Shown: in pieces, positions 60,237 through 64,000 of the stretch
Layout: each line of letters starts with the position of its first letter
How positions within the stretch are numbered: the first letter of the stretch is position 1
Assembly (NCBI GenBank): GCA_001577635.1
Contig: LSBP01000001.1
Span: 124,001 to 188,000, forward strand
DNA: 64,000 nt
Direction: 5' to 3'
From: Halomonadaceae bacterium T82-2
GTDB taxonomy: Bacteria; Pseudomonadota; Gammaproteobacteria; Pseudomonadales; Halomonadaceae
The notes under the pieces: generated by a model
What the model was told of the DNA's origin: nothing
Database searches by the model: none
What the model saw: only the letters and a program-made list of their open reading frames with translations
Made by a program: the position numbers and the translations under genes

Positions 60237-61784
60237 TCAGCCGCGACCTTCAAGGTCGGCCGGCAGCGGCCACTGGTAGCGGCGCACCACTTCCTCGCCT
60301 TCCATCGACAGCAGCTTGACCGGGAAGCCCCACAACTGATGCAGGTGACGCAGCACCGGGTAGACGCTCTTGGCCAGCGGCCGCCGCCGATCCTGCACAT
60401 GGTGCAGCGTCAGGGAGCGGTCACCTCGAATGTCGGCCTCCCAGACCTGAATATTGGGCTCGCGCACCGATAGCGCGTACTGGGTCGACAGCGCCTCGCG
60501 GATACGCCGGTAGCCACGCTCGTTGTGGATCGCCTCGATGGTCAGCATCTCATCCTGGTCGTCGTCGACCAGAGTGAACAGCTTGAGATCGCGGATCACC
60601 TTGGGCGACAGGAACTGCTGGATGAACGACTCGTCCTTGAAGTTGCGCATGGCGAAGTGCAGCGTCTCCAGCCAGTCGCTGCCGGCGATGTCGGGGAACC
60701 ACTCGCGGTCCTCGGCGGTGGGCTCCTGACAGATGCGCTTGATGTCGCTGTACATCGCGAAGCCCAGCGCATAGGGGTTGATGCCGTTGAAGTAGGGGCT
60801 GTCGAAGCTTTGCTGGCTGACCACCGCGGTGTGCGACTGCAGGAATTCGAGGATCACGCCCTCGTCGACCAGCCCCTCGTCATACAGCCGGTTCATGAGC
60901 GTGTAGTGCCAGAAGGTCGCCCAGCCCTCGTTCATCACCTGGGTCTGGCGCTGCGGGTAGAAGTACTGGGCGAGCTTGCGGACGATACGCACGATCTCGC
61001 GCTGCCAGGGCTCGAGCAGTGGCGCGTTCTTCTCGATGAAGTAGAGCAGGTTCTCCTGGGGCTCGGCCGGGTAGCGCCCGTACTGATGCAGGCCGAGCGG
61101 ATCCTCCTCGTCATGCTCCGGGCCATGCGCGGGGCGATGCTCGGGAATCGTGCTCCACAGCAGGTTGACCTGCGACTGCAAGTACTCGGCACGCTCGGCC
61201 TGACGCCGCGCTTCCTCCTCGGCGGAAATCGGTGACGGGCGCTTGTAGCGATCGACGCCATAGTTCTGCAGCGCATGGCAGGCATCGAGCAGTTGCTCCA
61301 CGGCGGCAACGCCGTGGCGCTCCTCGCATTCGGAAACGTACCGGCGGGCGAACACCAGATAGTCGACGATCGCCGAGGCGTCGGTCCAGGTACGGAACAG
61401 GTAGTTGCCCTTGAAGAAGGAATTGTGGCCATAGCAGGCATGCGCCATGACCAGCACCTGCATCATCAGGGTGTTCTCTTCCATGAGATAGGCGATGCAG
61501 GGGTCGGAATTGATCACCAGCTCGTAGGCCAGCCCCATCTGGCCGCGCCGATAGGCCTGCTCCACCGCCAGGAACTGCTTGCCGAACGACCAGTGATGAT
61601 AGCCGATCGGCATGCCCACGCTGGCATAGGCATCCATCATCTGCTCGGAGGTGATGATCTCGATCTGATTGGGATAGGTGTCCAGCCGATACTCGTCGGC
61701 CAGGCGGGCGATCTCCCGCTCGTAGGCCGTGAGTGTCTCGAAGTTCCAGTCCGAGCCGGTGGCAATGGGCTTGCGTCGGGTCAT
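60237..61784 (-). CDS. SpoVR family protein
   Basis: The 515-residue cytosolic protein matches the SpoVR/YcgB family: SDWNFETLTAYEREIARLAD, YPNQIEIITSEQMMDAYASV, MAHACYGHNSFFKGNYLFRT and WATFWHYTLMNRLYDEGLVD. The His/Glu clusters suggest a metal site. Its biochemical role is unknown. It is cotranscribed with yeaH and prkA as part of a widely conserved stress-induced (RpoS-type) cluster. ATG 61784 follows AGGAGG; the longer frame to 61838 is rejected. Confidence 0.94.
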   Translation of the reverse strand: MTRRKPIATGSDWNFETLTAYEREIARLADEYRLDTYPNQIEIITSEQMMDAYASVGMPIGYHHWSFGKQFLAVEQAYRRGQMGLAYELVINSDPCIAYLMEENTLMMQVLVMAHACYGHNSFFKGNYLFRTWTDASAIVDYLVFARRYVSECEERHGVAAVEQLLDACHALQNYGVDRYKRPSPISAEEEARRQAERAEYLQSQVNLLWSTIPEHRPAHGPEHDEEDPLGLHQYGRYPAEPQENLLYFIEKNAPLLEPWQREIVRIVRKLAQYFYPQRQTQVMNEGWATFWHYTLMNRLYDEGLVDEGVILEFLQSHTAVVSQQSFDSPYFNGINPYALGFAMYSDIKRICQEPTAEDREWFPDIAGSDWLETLHFAMRNFKDESFIQQFLSPKVIRDLKLFTLVDDDQDEMLTIEAIHNERGYRRIREALSTQYALSVREPNIQVWEADIRGDRSLTLHHVQDRRRPLAKSVYPVLRHLHQLWGFPVKLLSMEGEEVVRRYQWPLPADLEGRG

Positions 61785-61806
61785 GATGCTGCCTCCTGGG
61801 CCGAGC

Positions 61807-63087
61807 TCAGTGCTCGGCGCGACGCCGGAAGAGTTCACGGAACACCGGATAGATGTCCCCTGCCTCGACGATCTGTCGCATGGCGAAACGCTGGGGAAAC
61901 TCGGCCTGCACGCTCTCGTACTCCTCCCACAGCGCCTGGTGGGCGTGGGGGGTGATCTCCACGTAGGTGAAGTACTGCAGGCGCGGCATCAGGGACTTGA
62001 CCAGCAGCTCCCGGCAGGTGGTGGAATCGTCGTCCCAGTTGTCGCCGTCCGAGGCCTGGGCGACGTACAGGTTCCACTGGTGCGCCGGATAGCGGTCGCG
62101 GATGATCTCGTCGACCAGGGTGAGCGCACTGGAGACGATGGTGCCGCCGGTCTCGCGGGAGTAGAAGAACTCCTCCTCGTCGACCTCCTTGGCCGCGGTG
62201 TGGTGGCGCACGAAGACCAGCTCGACCTTCTCGTAGTTGCGCTCGAGAAAGAGGTAGAGCAGCAGGAAGAAGCGCTTGGCGATGTCCTTGTGCGACTGGG
62301 TCATCGACCCGGAGACATCCATCACGCAGAACATCACCGCCTTGTTCGACGGCTGCGGCTGGTTGATCAGGTTGTTGTAGCGCAGGTCATAGGTGTCGAT
62401 GAACGGCACCGCGTCGAGGCGCTTCTCGAGCCGCTCGATCTCGGCCTTGAGCTCGGCGATGCGCGCCGGGTTGCGCAGCACCGGGTCCTTGCGCTCCTCC
62501 GCCTCGAGCGCCTCGGTCGCCTCGCGCAGGGCCCGCTTGATCGGCGCCCGCATGGCGATGCGCCGCGCCTGGGCCTCGCGCATCGAGCGCACGATGTTGA
62601 TGCGCGCCGGCACCCCCTCGCGGGCGATCCCGGCCCGCACCGGGCGCACCTCCTCGAGGTCGAGCAGCGCCTTGCGCTCCAGGTGCGGCAGCTCGAGGCC
62701 GTCGAAGACGAAATCGAGGAATTCCTCGCGGGTCAGCGAGAAGGCGAACTCGTCCATGCCCTCGCCCTGGTTCGAGGCGCTGCCCTCGCCGGCCCCGCCA
62801 CCGCCGCCCCCGCCGGGGCGGCGCAGCCGGTCGCCCTCGACGAATTCCTTGTTGCCGGGGCTGACCACGGTACGCTTGCCGCCGGGACCATGCTGGAAGA
62901 CCGGCTCGGAGATGTCACGAGCCGGGATGGAGACCTTCTCGCCGCGCTCCATGTCGGTGATCGAGCGCTTGTTGACGGCCTCCTCCACCGAGCGCTTGAT
63001 GTGGGTGCGATAGCGATCCAGGAAGCGCTGTCGATTGACCTCGCTCTTGTGGCGGTCGTTGAGCCGCCGATCGATGAAATAGCTCAT
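61807..63087 (-). CDS. yeaH: YeaH/YhbH family protein (DUF444, VWA-like)
   Basis: The 426-residue protein starts [20 protein letters not shown] and has a Gly-rich linker (about 90-110). A von Willebrand A-like domain follows with MIDAS residues in [19 protein letters not shown] and a later [11 protein letters not shown] acidic segment. It is the central member of the prkA-yeaH-spoVR operon, 22 bases before the spoVR start. The precise function is unknown; it likely acts with the PrkA kinase. ATG 63087 is preferred over a frame reaching 63132. Confidence 0.94.
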   Translation of the reverse strand: MSYFIDRRLNDRHKSEVNRQRFLDRYRTHIKRSVEEAVNKRSITDMERGEKVSIPARDISEPVFQHGPGGKRTVVSPGNKEFVEGDRLRRPGGGGGGGAGEGSASNQGEGMDEFAFSLTREEFLDFVFDGLELPHLERKALLDLEEVRPVRAGIAREGVPARINIVRSMREAQARRIAMRAPIKRALREATEALEAEERKDPVLRNPARIAELKAEIERLEKRLDAVPFIDTYDLRYNNLINQPQPSNKAVMFCVMDVSGSMTQSHKDIAKRFFLLLYLFLERNYEKVELVFVRHHTAAKEVDEEEFFYSRETGGTIVSSALTLVDEIIRDRYPAHQWNLYVAQASDGDNWDDDSTTCRELLVKSLMPRLQYFTYVEITPHAHQALWEEYESVQAEFPQRFAMRQIVEAGDIYPVFRELFRRRAEH

Positions 63088-63160
63088 GCCTGCCTCCCTC
63101 CGGGAGTCTCGGGGGCACTGGCCGCCGGACATCGCCTGCCGTGTCCGGCCGACCGGACCG

Positions 63161-63195
63161 CCGGGGCGCGGGTGATACCGCCGTCCGCGCCCCGG
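63161..63195 (-). other. Intra-operon hairpin between prkA and yeaH
   Basis: CCGGGGCGCGG (63161-63171) pairs perfectly with CCGCGCCCCGG (63185-63195) around a 13-base loop just after the prkA stop. It has no T run. It may stabilise the prkA transcript or partly terminate before yeaH. Confidence 0.5.
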
Positions 63196-63205
63196 GCGGG
63201 AAGGC

Positions 63206-64000
63206 TCAGTGCGACTTGCGCACGCGCAGGTACCATTCGGAGAGCAGGCGCACCTGCTTCTCGGTATAGCCCCGCTCGACCATCCGGGCGACGAAGTCCT
63301 CGTGCTTGCGCTTGTCGGCCTCCGAGGCCTTGGCGTTGAACGAGATGACCGGCAGCAGCTCCTCGGTGTTGGCGAACATCTTCTGCTCGATCACGCCCTT
63401 GAGCTTCTCGTAGGACTGCCAGCTGGGGTTCATGCCGTTGTTCTGGGCCCGCGCCCGCAGCACGAAGTTGACCACCTCGTGGCGGAAGTCCTTGGGATTG
63501 GAGATCCCCGCCGGCTTCTCGATCTTCTCCATCTCCTCGTTGAGGGCCTGACGATCGAACATGTGGCCGGTCTCGGGGTCACGGTACTCCTGGTCCTGGA
63601 TCCAGAAGTCGGCATAGGTCACGTAGCGGTCGAAGATGTTCTGGCCGTACTCGCTGTAGGACTCGAGGTAGGCGGTCTGGATCTCCTTGCCGATGAAGTC
63701 GACGTAGCGCGGCGCCAGGTACTCCTTGATGAAGCGCAGGTAGCGTTCGTGGGTCTCCTTGGGCAGCTGCTCGTGCTCCAGGCGCTGCTCGAGCACGTAG
63801 AGCAGGTGCACCGGGTTGGCGGCGACCTCGTGGGTGTCGAAGTTGAACACCTTGGAGAGGATCTTGAAGGCGAAACGCGTGGACAGCCCGTCCATGCCCT
63901 CGTCGACCCCGGCGGCATCGCGGTACTCCTGGATCGACTTGGCCTTGGGATCGGTGTCCTTGAGGTTCTCGCCGTCGTAGACCCGCATCTTGGAGTAGAT
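63206..64000 (-). CDS. prkA: Serine protein kinase PrkA (YeaG), partial
   Basis: Only the C-terminal 264 residues are present; the gene runs off the right edge, so the ATPase/kinase N-terminal part is not seen. The segment [40 protein letters not shown] and [20 protein letters not shown] are the PrkA C-terminal domain, and the tail [20 protein letters not shown] is typical. It heads the prkA-yeaH-spoVR operon, linked to nitrogen starvation and stationary-phase stress in enterics. Confidence 0.95.
   Translation of the reverse strand: MYSKMRVYDGENLKDTDPKAKSIQEYRDAAGVDEGMDGLSTRFAFKILSKVFNFDTHEVAANPVHLLYVLEQRLEHEQLPKETHERYLRFIKEYLAPRYVDFIGKEIQTAYLESYSEYGQNIFDRYVTYADFWIQDQEYRDPETGHMFDRQALNEEMEKIEKPAGISNPKDFRHEVVNFVLRARAQNNGMNPSWQSYEKLKGVIEQKMFANTEELLPVISFNAKASEADKRKHEDFVARMVERGYTEKQVRLLSEWYLRVRKSH

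Overview
This 64 kb window reads as a chromosomal segment of a gammaproteobacterium from the Halomonadaceae (Halomonas-like). The support is very high GC, Pseudomonas-type gene orders (xerD-dsbC-hom-thrC-recJ; rpsP-rimM-trmD-rplS next to ffh; rpsF-rpsR-membrane protein-rplI-dnaB; rnr-rlmB), a six-gene Mrp Na+/H+ antiporter with fused A and B subunits, and a PHA-type acetoacetyl-CoA reductase. Assignments rest on reading the sequence; no database was searched. I see no insertion sequence, prophage, integron or CRISPR array.

Layout. 1-5.7 kb (minus): a HolD-like fragment, bolA, a DHA2 drug-efflux MFS protein, an acidic hypothetical, lysS and prfB with its programmed frameshift. 5.8-10.9 kb: fadL, divergent from a metal-sensing MerR regulator, a copper ATPase with four N-terminal metal-binding domains and a 25-residue membrane peptide. 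10.9-21.5 kb (minus): recJ, thrC, hom, dsbC, xerD, the rpsP-rimM-trmD-rplS operon and ffh. 21.6-30.1 kb: ypjD-like, corB/corC-like, a TetR regulator coupled to an MFS/acyltransferase fusion, then a catalytically stripped SRAP protein coupled to a periplasmic M16 protease. 30.1-39.7 kb: sbcB, minCDE, a DUF349 protein, phaB, initiator tRNA, a DUF3429 protein and a DASH cryptochrome. 39.9-46.1 kb: the mrp operon. 46-50 kb: hemH, a DCC protein, small hypotheticals and an EAL-CBS-GGDEF protein. 50-57.2 kb (minus): dnaB, rplI, rpsR, rpsF, rlmB, rnr. 57.3-64 kb: three identical tRNA-Leu(CAG) genes, a nuclease, a stand-alone Lrp ligand-binding domain, an Ogt-like protein, a Tat-exported HiPIP, and the spoVR-yeaH-prkA stress operon running off the right edge.

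Most genes are core housekeeping. The points most worth a second look are: the SRAP homologue that has lost all four catalytic residues yet keeps its fold and is translationally coupled to a pitrilysin-like protease; two diverged copies of a dyad-symmetric element placed in the prfB-lysS and hom-thrC spacers, whose central hairpins differ in sequence but stay paired; the four-HMA copper ATPase with a coupled membrane micropeptide and a MerR-type operator; a U-U 1:72 mismatch in the initiator tRNA; and several clean operator-like palindromes (upstream of fadL, ogt/HiPIP and the cryptochrome).
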